Shown here in pieces: positions 10,761 to 22,129 of a stretch of 64,000 nt of DNA. How positions within the stretch are numbered: position 1 is the stretch's first letter; each line of letters starts with the position of its first letter. The stretch covers positions 176,592-240,591 of the forward strand of contig CAJNDS010000067.1 in the NCBI GenBank assembly GCA_905221605.1, given 5' to 3'. Made by a program: the position numbers and the translations under genes. The notes beneath the pieces were generated by a model. That model saw nothing but the letters and a program-made list of their open reading frames with translations, was not told where the DNA came from and made no database searches. Source of the DNA: Symbiodinium natans. Lineage: Eukaryota > Sar > Dinophyceae > Suessiales > Symbiodiniaceae.

Positions 10761-12090
10761 GTGTTTAGGGTTTAGTGTGTAGGTTTCAGGGTTTAGTGTT
10801 TTGTGTTTAGGGTTGAGTGTTAAGTTTAGGTTTTAGGGTTGAGGGTCAAGCGGCTCGGCTAAAACCCAAATAAAACCCTAAACTCTGAAATCCAAACAGT
10901 AAGCATCTGAAACCCCGACGGGCTTTTGGTTTCAGGTTTAGATTTAGTAGGGCTCGAGGTTCTGGCCTTGGGGTTTGCTGTTTAGGGTTTAGGGTTTAGT
11001 GTCTAATGTTTAGGGTTTAGTTTGAAATGTTTAAGGTTTAGTTTTTGGGTTAAGTGCTTCAATGTTTAGGGTTTCGTGCTAAGTGTTTGGGGTTTGTGCT
11101 AAGGGCTTAGTGTTAAGTTTTTAGGGTTAGTGTTTAGGGTTTAGTGTTGAGGGTTTCGGGTTTGGGTTTTAGGTTAAGGGTTTTAAGGATTTTTACAAAT
11201 TTAAATGATCTGGGGAAGGCACCGGGGCTGCCCCAGACCATTGACAACTTAAAAAATCATTCTGTTTAGGCTTTAGGGTTTAGTGTGTAGGGTTTAGTGT
11301 GTAATGGTTAGGGTTTAGTTTGTAGGGTGTAGTGTTTAAGTGTTTAGGGTTTAGTGTTTAGTAAGGGTTTAGTGCTTAAGTGTTTAGGGTTTCGTGTTCA
11401 GTGTTTGGGGTTCGTGCTAAGGGCGTAGTGTTAAGCTTTTAGGGTTAGTGTTTACGCTGGTGTTTAGGGTTCAGTGCTAAGGGTTTCGGTTTTTTTTGGG
11501 TTAAGGGTTTAGTGTGTAGGGTTTAGTGTGTAATGTTTAGGGTTTAGTTTTTAGGGGTGCTTAGGTGTTTAGGGTTTCCTGTTAAGTGTTTGGGGTTTGT
11601 GCTAAGGGCTTAGTGTTAAGTTTTTACGGTTAGTGTTTAGGGTCTGGTGCTGAGTCTTTAGGGTTTAGTAGTGCTTAAGTGTTTAGGGTTTCGTGTCAAG
11701 TGTTTGGGGTTTGTGGGCCTGGTGTTAAGTTTTTAGGGGTAGTGTTTAGGGTCTAGTGCTGAGTGTTTAGGGTTTAGTGTGAAGGGTTTCAGTTTGGTTT
11801 TTTGGATTTAGGGTGTTAAGGATGTTTACTAGTGTTCAGGGTTTAGTGTGTAGGGTTTAGTGTGTAATGTTCAGGGTTTTGTTTTTAGGGTGTAGTGTTT
11901 GAGTGTTTAGGGTTTCGTGTTTAGGGTCTAGTGCTTAAGTGTTTAGGGTTTCATGTTAAGTGCTTGGGGTTTGTGCTAAGGGCTTAGTGTTAAGTTTTTG
12001 GGTTAGTGTTTAGGGTCTGGTGCTGAGTGTTTAGGGTTTAGAGCTAAGGGTTTCGGGGTTGGATTTCAGGGTTAAGGGGTTTGAGGGTTT
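10760..12090. repeat. degenerate TTTAGGG/TTTAGTG-like repeat
   Basis: About 1.3 kb of G/T-rich DNA made of AGGGTTTAGTGT, TTTAGGG and related words with frequent one-base changes. It looks like an old telomere-type array that has decayed and re-expanded. No coding frame is credible. Confidence 0.9.
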
Positions 12091-12690
12091 TTGCAAGTTT
12101 ACATGATCTGGGGAAGGAGGCACTGGGGCTTCCCCAGACCCACCTAAACATTAAAAATCCTTAAAATCTTATAAAAATCTTTAAGCTTCTGTTTAAGCAT
12201 TCTCAGGATTATGAAGGTTTTAAGCCGTTTAAGCCTTTTAAAGACCTTAAATTGCTTACGTATTTAAGTGGCTGCACTTTGCGGATTTTAGAGATTGTTG
12301 AAGTTGCCAATGGTCTGGAGAAGCCCCGGTGCCTTCCCCAGACAATATAAAATTTGTAAAATCCGTAAAACCCTGAAATTCTTACAGTTGTAAATGGCTG
12401 TCCTTTTAAAGTTTAAAGATTTTAGGATGTTCAATTCTAAAATCCGTAACTTCCTTAATTTTAAACGGCTGCCCGTTTTAGATTTTAAAGAATTTTAGGC
12501 TTTTAAGGGATAAACGTTTCGAGGTTGTTAAGGGCTTTAAAGCCTGTTAAGATCCTTTAAATCTTGAAAATTTTGAAAGGCTTTAAATACCTTAAAGCCC
12601 TTCAAATTTGAAAAGGGCTGCCCCTTTTAAGGATCTTTAAAATTGCAAATGGTCTAGGGAAGCCCCGGTGCCTTCCACAGATCATCTAAA
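11206..12690. repeat. dispersed hairpin repeat, four copies
   Basis: Near-palindromes of about 33 bases, pattern TCTGGGGAAG-GCAC-CGGGGC-CCCCAGA, occur at 11208-11240, 12106-12140, 12309-12345 and 12649-12690. The first two are in one orientation and the last two in the other. All sit in AAATTTA/TTTTAAA-rich DNA and alternate with GGCTGCCC-TTTTAA words. Confidence 0.75.
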
Positions 12691-14170
12691 TTTTTACAAA
12701 CCCCTAAAACCTAAAACCAACCCTGAAAAGCCTTAAGCTTCTAAATGGCTACCCTTCTAAAATTTTATAGAGCCGCATAACACAAGTTTCAGAAGCAAAA
12801 TGCACATAAAAACACTAGTGTTTTTATAGAGGATAATATAATAGAGCTTTTTGTATTCCAGTGCAGTTTTTACTGCATTTTTCCGGTGAAAAAACAGAAA
12901 ATCAGACAAAGACGAAGACAGGAAAACCATAGGTGTGGATCATGGGGGGGGGGGCTGACCATTTAGACTTGGATGGCGCGAGTTTGCCCAGAATGCTCTG
13001 CCGCAAACAACAGCCCGCTGGGGCCCGGGTGTCAGGAGGCTTGCAGCCTGGGAAACCTTCTTCGCAATCAGAAGCAAGCAAAGCAGCGGCAAAGTCGAGT
13101 AGTTGGCTACGATAAGCTGGCATGTCTAGCGATTGGGAGCCTCTAGCGATACCTCTCGTGCCGGCCAACGCATGTCTCAATATCGAGCCCACTTTTAGGT
13201 GGGAAGGGTGCGCGAGGTCAATGTCAAGAAGGGGCTCCCTCCTCTGGCCAAGATGAGACTCTGACGCCCACCCTGATAAAACCAAATGAAACCCTACACC
13301 CTAAACCCTAAACCCTAACCCCTAAACCGTAACCCTAAACCCTAAACCCCTCAAAATTCCCAGCTCGCAGCCTGAAATTTTTTTGGAAATGGAACGCGGG
13401 AGCCCAGGGTCTGAAAATGGATGCCATGGTGCCTTCCTCTCCTGTCGCAGCTCCTCCGTGGTGAGGCCTTGCGCGTCGGACTCCTCCAGTGCACATGGCA
13501 TCGACTTAGAGGCTCACGGCTCACAAACATGTTGGGAAATAGCTTCTCAGATTAAAGTCCTTTCCCCCCGCCAGCCATCCCCGTGCAAACCCGGATGGTC
13601 TGGTTTGTATACAAGTTACCAAGCTCTTACAAGTCTGCGCGCTTCGAAGGCCTGAGAGGACTTGAAGCCAAGCCTTGCCGAAACCTGCACCTGGGATGCG
13701 GATTTAGGGTTTAGGGTTTAGGGTTCAGGGTTCAGAGTTTGGGGATTATTTATCCGTTTTCGCTGCAATTCTTGTGCAGGCCAGTGTCCGCGCGAGCCTC
13801 GTGGCGGTCAAGCTCTTCAGAAGAAAGTGCGGCAAGGCTTGCTTCGTTCAGGAGCCACGCCAGCGGCTGTACGTGGAACGGATGGTATGGCCTGCGCCCA
13901 CTCAGAACACAGCATGCAGCAAGCTAGACCATGCAGGTTCCCCGTTAGACCTTTGTGGAACTTCGGCAAGCTCGCCCAGAGGCATAACCTGCCAGCCGCG
14001 TGACAGTGACATGAACACATATCCATGCGCATGTGCAAAATCTCATTGCGCCGTCACTAAAAGCTGGTCAGGATATGCAGAACAAGAATCCATGCTGCCC
14101 TCCACCATCAGTCCGCTGGGTAAAGGCATTCTCTGTGCGCAGGCTGACAGCATGGCGAACCTGAGGCATC
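12690..14170. other. region without a recognised gene
   Basis: This stretch holds TTTAGGG-type tracts at 13291-13350 and 13701-13740 and minus-strand open frames at 12902-13285 and 13817-14038 that look exon-like in composition. The remaining ATPase exons of the ABC transporter upstream should lie here, but I could not identify a signature or Walker B motif. Confidence 0.35.
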
Positions 14171-14176
14171 ATCAAG

Positions 14177-14247
14177 GTTTAGGGTTTAGGGTTTAGGGTT
14201 TAGGGTTTAGGGTTTAGGGTTTAGGGTTTAGGGTTTAGGGTTTAGGG
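14177..14247. repeat. interstitial TTTAGGG array
   Basis: About ten perfect head-to-tail copies of TTTAGGG. The plus strand shows the G-rich sense. The array ends abruptly at unique sequence on both sides. Confidence 0.97.
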
Positions 14248-14495
14248 ATCCTGCTCCTCCGAACTCTGGCCGGGGTCGTCATCTCTACAGCAAGTACTGC
14301 GCTGGCCAGAACAACGCGGGAGCTCTCAAGTTGCAGCTGTGCGACAGGGTACTCTTGCCTCTGTGGCACAAAACTGCTCACAGCCACCCAACAAAAAAGC
14401 ACCAGAGTTCCTGAGCCTACACGGCCTAAACCCTAAACCCTAAACCCTAAACCCTTGATGAAGCCACACGCAACCTCAAGCTCCCGCCGCGGCGC

Positions 14496-17400
14496 CAGCA
14501 CCATTTGGTCCCGTGACGGCATAAACCTTGCCCTGCTTCAACTCGAGGTCCAGCTTGACACGCGCAGTGCCGTTCCTGTACTCCCTTTAGAACCTTAATA
14601 TAAAAAATAGTATTCTTAATATCCTCTTGGGTTTTATATGACCAAAAATAGAAATAATTCCCAAGGGGGATATAGATTCCGGTGGTAGGTCAAGTCCTTG
14701 AACATGAGATTGCCTGCCATGAGCAGCTAATGGTTGCCACTGGCGCACTCTTCCGGAGGTTTACATGACCGCGTGAGCTGCTGCCTTCATCCGACCGAAA
14801 CGTGCAGTAGCCATCAGTAGCGGAGCCACGAGATTCTTGCAACCTTGGGGTTCCATACCGGCTTCATTATAGAACATGTGTCTACTGCACTTGGGGGTTG
14901 TTCTTAATTTAAGGTCCCTATTGGCATCAGCAACTGCAGCAAGTGCAGAGGCCGGCCTCTGCCGGAATGTGGCCAGCCGGGTGTGGAGTTCAAGCAGGCG
15001 CTCTTGGTTCGTTGACATCTGCGCCAAGCGGGCGTCCTTCAACACTCGGCACACACTTGCACGCCTCCATCTTCTAACATGAAGTGGCCTGACTACTTGG
15101 CCTGCAAGATCCTGCATAAGGGGGGGTAACAAATCCACTCAGAAAAAACTCTAAAGCACAAGGCCCTTAGAGCAAGGCCTCTCTGTATCGCGTCAGCAAG
15201 AAGTCGATGGAATCCTCGATAACAGACGCATAAACCCCCAGGTCCGCGGCTGAGATTGAGCCCAACTCCATCATCCGCGCCATGGCACACCTTAGGATCT
15301 ACATGAACCCTCTGAAAGGGCTTGTGGTCCATGTATCCTCCCTAAACCCAAAACCCAAAACCCTAAACCCTGTAGGGAGTCACATCGTCTATACATCAGG
15401 TTTCGACCTACAGAATGGCTGGGTGGCCATGTACCCGTAGGTCCTCAAGGCTATGGAAGCGGGCCACGTTTAGGGTTTAGGGTTTGGGTTTTGGGCGTTT
15501 TGGGCTTTGGGTTTAGGTTGTTTTTTGCTTGTCAGGCTGACTGAGCCATTAAGCCATCAAGCCACAAAAAACAAAAAAGACTAACTGCTCCACCGCTAAA
15601 CCATGATGCCATTAAGCAAGTAAGCCACTACAACATTAAACCAATCTCTTCCACCCAGAATGGGAAGGTGTGGTTCCATGATCCAAAGCCTATGGTGCCA
15701 ATAATCATTCAACCATCGGGCTTCGGACTACGGAATGGCTAGATGTCCATGCAACCACTTCCTGGAAATTTCAATCTTCAAGCCATGCATCTTGAACAGC
15801 AACTAATATAGCCGTTCAAGTTCTTATTCACGTAGCCCGGGCTGGGAACGCTCGTGTTTCCGATGTCAGACGTTACTTTAGGGGTGTGTATGTCTATGTA
15901 TATATATATATGTATTTATTTATATGCGCCTGTAGAATTATTGAAAGAATACACATTCGGGTGGGAATATATCTGTATCTATAGATATATATATATATGT
16001 GTGTGTGTGTGTACATAAAACGCCGTCCCAATTTGAGGTTCACGTGTTTCCCAACCCCCAAGGCGCTCGATGCCCACGCCCACAATGTTCTGGTAATAGA
16101 TCCAGTTCAAGTAAAGCCGAGATGAGACCAAACACTTCCTCCACGCTGTAAGCTGGAAGATTTCTCCTGCCAGATCCTCCCAGCGACTTGCCACCAAAGA
16201 AGCGGAACCTGTGCGGCTTATGGTCTCTGCGTGCTTCACGTCATGCTCCTCGATTTTCTTCCTCCTGGACATTCGGGTGCGCAAGTGCTTGGTGAGTCGT
16301 TCAATGTTCGAAGTTAAAATTGCGAAGGCCCGTGCCCGGCCAAAGTCAAGCCCAATGCTCACGGGAAGAACCGCCATCATAAGCGCCGGCTGGCGTAGCA
16401 GGGTGTCTGACATGAGCAGGATGTTAGGAAATCCAAAAAGCTTCTTCTCGATGATCGAATAGCAGTCCGACATCAGCTCAGTCACAGATTCAGCATAAGC
16501 TTCCACAGTATGATCAGATTCAAGAGCGACCTCTAAGCGATTGTATGCGAAGTCGCCACCCGAGAAAAAGGTGTCCACACGAACATGCTGGTCGACCTTG
16601 CAAAGAAAAGCATAAAGCGACAGCGCGTTTGCAGTCTCCATGATTGTACGCTGCATCATGTACGGAGCAGCCACTGCCCACATGTACTCGCCCACGTGCT
16701 GGAGAAAACTCCATGCCTCCAGCTTCCCATCAGCAACATCCAGTAAAAGGTTTGTCCGCGCTTGCCCATGGCGCATGTACCAGATGCCCACATATCCTAA
16801 GGAGACTTGGACGTAGGCAGTCACAACAAGGAGCTCACAGACCTCCTCTTCAAACCGACGAGTGCCAACGATGCCCTCAACAGTATGGTATGCTGCCACC
16901 AGCTCATGAAAAGGTAGCAGCGACTTGAAGACAGAGGCCAAGTACGGTACCAAAACAGCCCCGCCAACACCAACAAGCAAAAATGAATGCCAGCGCAAGC
17001 CAAAGCGGTCATGAGCGACATACGCAGCAAACAAAGCAGTCACTGCCTGCACGGTCTCAAGCACCATCTCGGTGTGAAGCCCTGTCAACAACACGAGCAC
17101 TATAACTACAACAGAAATCAAAGGGAGCCACTCCCTCGCCAAGAGTGGTGCCACCGAGTACGATCCGATGTGCAAGACAAATAGATTTGCAAAGTCGGAG
17201 ACCTGAAACGTACCTTCGGCTGCGGCCCGGCGGGCGCCTGTCAAGCTGATTAGAGCAACAGTTCCCAATGCACCAGCTGCCAGGACCTTTACTGGCCACG
17301 GCTCTGGCTTGGCCCATGGGGCGGGCAGCACCCAGCGGGCATAAGCAGCTGGGAGAGCGAAGGCCACGGCGTCCGTCTTCAGATATTCGAAAAGCTGGGC

Positions 17401-17517
17401 GGCAAAGTCATCCACCGCTGCTTCCAGCTCTGCCCATTGCGACCAGCGTGCTGCAACGAAGGCGATGGCCACAGCCACCAGAGACCCATATGTGAGCAGC
17501 TGTGTTGAGGACACCAT
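14496..17517 (-). CDS. ABC transporter: membrane domain and start of the ATPase domain, split gene
   Basis: The largest exon runs from about 17517 (ATG in a GCC-ATGG context; the frame opens 43 codons earlier at 17646) to about 16060 and encodes roughly 480 residues. Hydrophobic segments lie near residues 8-23, 76-94, 130-147, 153-172, 177-197, 227-247 and 377-390 counted from that ATG. Downstream exons are about 15175-15287 (ELGSISAADLGVYASVIED), about 14885-15035 (NQERLLELHTRLATF), 14680-14713 (NLMFKDLTYHR) and 14496-14575 (VKLDLELKQGKVYAVTGPNG, a Walker A lead-in). A membrane domain, a short helix and then Walker A is the layout of half-size ABC exporters; the ABCD family is my best guess but is weak. 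Signature and Walker B exons were not found. The frame's last 25 codons (to 15979) read into a GT/TA microsatellite and are probably intron. Confidence 0.72.
14576..14679 (-). mobile_element. introner-like element, copy 1 (intron of the ABC transporter)
   Basis: This 104-base interval is the intron between the LTYHR exon and the NGTARVK exon. Removing it restores a continuous ABC ATPase reading frame across a split Arg codon. It starts GAATCT, a GA donor, and ends GGGAGTACAG. Its body (TTGGGAATT near the 5' end, TTAAGGTTCTAA near the 3' end) is shared with 46633-46732 in an unrelated gene. A sequence family that coincides exactly with introns in different genes defines an introner. Confidence 0.78.
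15890..16020. repeat. TA and GT microsatellites
   Basis: TATATA at 15897-15912, TATATATATA at 15987-15998 and a GT run at 15999-16013. They lie in the inferred first intron of the ABC transporter. Confidence 0.85.
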
Positions 17518-17649
17518 GGCGCGACAAGCAGTAGACACCAGAAACGTGCTACTGAGGTGCTTGGCCCAACATGCGGAAAGCATCGTGCCCGACACACATG
17601 TTACCAAATGAAGCAGAATCTGCACATGACATCGTCGGCAGCGCAAGAA

Positions 17650-18190
17650 TCTGCCCGGCCTGTGCCCAGCTTCTTGCGGTCATTCTCCCGCTCACGCTCG
17701 CGGCGCTCCATCTTCAATTGACGATCTTGCTCCCGCCTACAGTTGCAACCCAAAAGCATGTTCTGTCGAGGTGTCTGAGTGTGCTGACCGACACAGACTA
17801 AGGGGTGCGCTGCTCGGGCGTTTTCACTACCTCCCAAGGTGGACACTCTAGAAAGTAACTTCCGCCGCGATGCACCGACCAGCTAATTATGGTATTGTTG
17901 GATTATCATATTATTGCATTATTCCGTCATTTCACTGTTATACTCCTATGTTATTACTTTTTTGTACTGGTTTCGGGCGAACCTTCGCTTGCAGCTGGTC
18001 AAGGCGCAAGTCATCACGCCGGACTTCCTCTACGTTCAAGCGCACCTGAAGCAGTCACAATAAGGGGAAGGGGTTAGGGTTCGGGGTTCAGGGTTCAGGG
18101 TTCAGGGTTCAGGGTTCGGGTTTCAGGATTCAAGGTTCAGGGTTCAGGACAAGGGGGGAGCATGGGTGGCATGGCAGTTCGATAAACTTC
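17650..18190. other. spacer with AT-rich and TTCAGGG repeats
   Basis: AT-rich text around 17885-17960 (TTATCATATTATTGC) is followed at 18074-18150 by about ten copies of GTTCAGG/TTCAGGG, a variant of the telomere-type word. No gene recognised. Confidence 0.6.
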
Positions 18191-18284
18191 CTGGGGCCCT
18201 ATGTACCTACAGATTTTTATTGGGCTATACCTACTAGATAGGGGGTACTTACTCCTCATCTGTAGGTAAATAGGGGGTCCCAGG
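18190..18284. mobile_element. 95-bp inverted-repeat element (MITE-like)
   Basis: The ends CCTGGGGCCCTATGTACC and the reverse complement of GGTAAATAGGGGGTCCCAGG pair over about 25 bases including CTACAGAT/ATCTGTAG. TT lies at both flanks, a possible short target duplication. It is too small to code. Confidence 0.75.
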
Positions 18285-18445
18285 TTGGCCAGGCGCTAAC
18301 AAGCGCACTGCTCGAAAAAGCCTGGTCCCCAAACCCACCAGCTTCTGAACTCCTAGCTGCTAAGCCCATAGAAGCCCGTGGTACCCGGAGAAGATCTTGG
18401 AAGCCGAAGTTGCATCTCATTGCTTTGCCATGTTTTTCGGGCAGT

Positions 18446-20765
18446 AAGCTTCCTGCATCTGGCGGCTCCATGCCCTTGGATCGAGCATACCGCCTGGCCG
18501 GTGCTGCCAGGCTCGCTTGCCCCCAGAAACCTTTCTCAAGTACTGCAGTGAGCAGCGAGACCTGTAGTGCTTGTACAGATCCCTCAGGAGCACCGCCACC
18601 TGAAGCTAGCAAGACGGCGAAGCAAAGGGCTTTTCCAGGATGAGGGAAGAAAACGTAGGCAGCAGCGGGAGGCGCTGGGAAGGCGGTGGAACCGAGGAGT
18701 GTTTGCATGTCAATGTTCACTTTCAAGCGACTGCTTCCCAGAGGTTGCGCGACTTGGCGTACAGGCGTGTACAGGAATCAGAAGCAATTAGATTTAACGA
18801 GCCGGGCTTCGCGTAAGGGTAGGCTTTCGCCGAGGATCACCGAGGGCGAGAAGGGCGCGGCGTCTGTTTCGGCTGGCTTGACGTGGGTGTGAGGGCGGTG
18901 TGATGACTCTCCAAACTTGCAGGTCTGAGACATACCGTCGGCTAGAGCCCGGACCTTATACTTCGAACCGCCACCAAAAGGCCAATTCCAAAAAAACACT
19001 AATGCAACAAGTGCTGGGCAGCGTAAGATAGACAGGTTGGATGCTGAAACGCGAAAACGGGCGTCCATTCATGTCCGTTCTGAGCGGCTGGGCTGCCGAT
19101 GTGTGTCGAACATGTGGCTCGAGTAGTTACAGGCTGGCGGCTTGACAATGAGGTCTCTCTCAAGTCTTCTTCTTACTTTTCAATGTGCTGGCAAGCTCGG
19201 ATATCCATTCGCAACTAGTGTGCAAAGGACTAATGAAACCACGTCCTCCAAGGAGGCCAGTGCGCAGGCATTTGTTTGTAGTGCTTGCGAGCGTGGCATG
19301 TGCCCTGGGTTTCCAGGGCGCGCTTCCGGGTGCGCAGTGGAATGGAGACTTTCAACCATCCTGAAACTTCACAACACCATGGTGCCAGGGTTAATTAGTC
19401 ACATCGCAGAGTCACCCCCCACTAAGCACCAGCACCTGGTCAACAGCGTGTACCTTGTCAGAACACGTTCACGCCAAGTGCGCAGCTTGCCATGTGAGTT
19501 CCCGTGCTTGCACTCATGCTGGGCTTTCCGACATAGTCTGGGTACTCCGTACAGCTCACATTGAGCTGTAGGGGCATGTTGGCCTGCGGACGCATCATGA
19601 GGCATCATTCCTGCATCTAATCGTTAACAGGAGGGTGTCCGAAAAGTATGGCTGCTGAAGCACCTCTGTGCCATCAGAGCCTTCCAGAAATCCGCTGCCA
19701 ATGCCACGCAAGCGGACCTCGCCAGTTCTTTCGTGACGTTGCATGTTGTTCTGTTGGGATTGCGGGTTAGGTGTATCCACGACATAGCAGGCCTCAAAGG
19801 CTTAGGGTGGAGGGTTGCCAGAGCTGCTCAAACACTGCAATTCAGGACGTGCCCCATGCTGCCTTCGCGTTGCACTCATCAGCTATTCGTCGCATGTTGT
19901 TCCCGGCCTCCAACACATGAACTGTCACAGCTGCTTCATTCTCTGAAAGGAGCACAGCACGGGCTGCGCATCGTGCACAGCTGTCACAGAATGCAGCTTC
20001 CGCAGTGTGCGCTGTGGACGTGCGCTATTGTTTGTTCATACACTGGCCAATCCAAAGGTCACTGCACCGAACCACCGAACCTGCTGCTGCAATATATGCA
20101 AATGCGGCTGATCAACCCGAAGTACATAAGGAGAAACTGACGAATAGACCACGTGATGGGCCCATATGGGCCCATGTACCCAGTCGCTCCCACCACTGCA
20201 CGGGAACCGTACGAACCTGGTGCTGATACTGTACCATTCTGAGTGCTTTTAGTATGGTTCTTGTTCGTGTTTCTGCTATTTTACATGGTTCTGCTTTGCT
20301 GATAAATGTTGTGATTGTGGTTAGCATCGTCTGTGCCAGTACTGGCGAAGGGTGCTGGCATGCTGTCGGACTGCAGCCATTCCGCCGCAGAACGTGGCGG
20401 CCTTGCCAAGTATTCTTTTGACAAGGCAGAACTCTTCGTCATCTTCCAATCCTGAGTGAGCACAGAAGCCCCAAACCCTTACAGAGCCGACAAGTCTCCC
20501 AAACTGCGCAGTGCTGAGCTCTAACTCCTAGAGAAGCTGAAGCCCCGGCCCACTTGGAAGACACAGATGTACTTCTGGTTCTCCCCTGCGTGATCAGCCA
20601 AGGCGAAGGCGGGTGGGTGAGTCATGTGTGGCTCAACCTTAAACCCACGACCCCATTTGCAAGAGGCTTCTCGTCGCTGGCCCAGCCCTGCCTTCGATTT
20701 CTCCCTGGGGCAGAATCAACGAGTGCAGCCCTCTCCGGGCAGCCTCCCATGGAGTCGCTCTAGTC
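18446..20765 (-). CDS. KH-domain gene family, unit 4 (shortest unit)
   Basis: Exons in order on the minus strand: 20690-20750 (LHSLILPQGEIEGRA), about 20545-20590 (QKYICVFQVGRGF), 20395-20452 (LEDDEEFCLVKRILGK), 19861-19908 (GNNMRRIADECNAKA), 19675-19725 (EVRLRGIGSGFLEG), 19524-19588 (MPLQLNVSCTEYPDYVGK, after a CAG acceptor) and 18545-18602 (VAVLLRDLYKHYR, after CAG). Joined, these give a KH-type fold: V-K-R-I-L-G-K, then G-x-N-M-x-x-I-A, then C-N-A-K, then R-L-R-G-R-G-S-G, as in single-KH RNA-binding proteins. An R-to-I change in the G-I-G-S-G loop and no recognised downstream region suggest a truncated or decayed copy. A frame at 18778-19068 (KYKVRALADGM) may be an intervening exon. Confidence 0.66.
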
Positions 20766-21712
20766 AGTATGGCTTTTAGAGGCTGAGGGTTGCACTTTCC
20801 TTTCCTGGGATGGCAATGGAAACCAAAAAACCTAGACCCTGTAGAAGGTGCAGGCTTGAGGCGTTCACGCCTGTATTCAGCTTTTTATGCTACCTTCGAG
20901 TTGGAACGCAGCTGTCGTTGTATCACAGCCTTTGCTGGCTTTTTTGTTTTGATTTTGATTGAGCTTGGTGCCACCCGACATTCAGCATGAATAACAACTC
21001 GCACATAAAGGGCCTGCACAATGAGGGCAAACATGTTGCCAGCAAGACTGGAAATACACGCGCAGCCATGATCGTAAACGCACCCGCACAGGCTATCTAA
21101 GGCCAAGGGCCGAGCACATGAGGCAGCATAACTGGAGACGTTGCTACGTGCGCCCCCCGCCTCTTCTCTGCGCTCGCGTCGTTTCCTCTCCAGGTGTCAC
21201 TCTTGAGCTGTAGCTTTCACCGACGACGTCTTCCCAATTTCAATTAGGAGGCCGTCCTCTGCGTGTCTTCTTCATAGGGTCCCAGTGTCCATGCCTCCCA
21301 AAGTTGATGTTCGTTTGATGATGAGAAGTCTTTGAAAGATGCTTCATGCAACTTAGTTTGCCACGTCAAGGACTTGAGTTCGCAGGTTTGTTTGCCATGT
21401 TTCCTCCTGCTGCGCAGACTAAGGGTTACGCGGCCTTGATGAGATACATCTCTGAAGGAACTGACCTCGCGAGACTCTCGGCCCTAGGCCCTGCAACCCA
21501 AAACCCTAAACCCTAAACCCTAAACCCTAAACCCTAAGGAAGGCTCTGGGAAGTGCTAGGCGCCGGGCTCCTCCGAGTGAGAATGCGGCCCACAAAAGAG
21601 GAACTCGTCATCCGTTTCCTCTAGGGTTTAGGGTTTAGGGTTTAGGGTTTAGGGTTTAGGGTTTAGGGTTTAGGGTTTTGCATGGCCGCACTTGACCCTA
21701 CCTGGAGGTTCA

Positions 21713-21907
21713 TGGTACGCATTAACCAATTATAGCTGTACTTATAACTGTACTTATAACTGTACTTATAGGGTTTAGGGTTTAGGATTTAGGGTTTAGG
21801 GTAACTGTACTTATAACTGTACTGATAACCATATTAGGGCACTTGAGGGGCTTATAAGTGGGTTATAAGTACAGCTATAACCGGTTAATAAGTACCATGA
21901 ACCTCCA
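21713..21907. mobile_element. inverted-repeat element interrupted by TTTAGGG repeats
   Basis: The left arm (TGGAGGTTCATGGTAC, then ATTAACCAATTATAGCTG) pairs with the right arm ending GTACCATGAACCTCCA over about 45 bases. A tract of about five TTTAGGG words at 21769-21803 interrupts the body; the copy at 44665-44734 lacks this tract, so the repeats entered after the element did. Confidence 0.85.
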
Positions 21908-21920
21908 AGTAAGCAGAGCC

Positions 21921-21975
21921 GGTCCTCCATGATCTCGCTGGCTGGAACAACACGCGGAAAAGTCAGCGCCTGCGA
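21921..21975 (-). other. conserved exon FPRxxPASQLLED, copy at 21.9 kb
   Basis: Reads ALTFPRVVPASEIMED on the minus strand. Related segments occur at 44581-44640 (AMHFPRRTIPASQLLED) and 35818-35860 (YPRTVPAIQLLED), each upstream of a KH unit, so it is probably a 5' exon of the same gene family. Function unknown. Confidence 0.5.
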
Positions 21976-22129
21976 GGACATTGCTTTCAAGCCCCTTTCC
22001 TTCTCCTTGCATGGCAGATGCCCCGGATGCCAAAGTTGTGCCTTCAAGGGCTTTGGTGCAACACCTCATCAGAAAATGCAGGGTTTAGGGTTTAGGGTTT
22101 AGGGTTTAGGGTTTAGGGTTTAGGATTTT

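Larger units (their letters stand above)
21497..22125. repeat. cluster of interstitial telomere-type tracts in both orientations
   Basis: CCCTAAA tract at 21497-21537; TTTAGGG tracts at 21622-21676, 21768-21803 and 22079-22125. Tracts of opposite orientation lie within 100 bases of each other. Confidence 0.93.

Noticed and set aside
9308..10768. Repeat protein with FFWKSGVWSPG-type units
   Set aside because: Direct translation of the 49-bp satellite; three frames give the same pattern and indels shift it.
14177..14247. Chromosome end
   Set aside because: TTTAGGG tracts are short, internal and in both orientations, flanked by unique DNA; none is terminal.
15979..16058. C-terminal tail of the ABC membrane frame ending in His-Thr and Ile-Tyr repeats
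   Set aside because: This part is the GT/TA microsatellite read in frame; a GC donor near 16060 more likely ends the exon.
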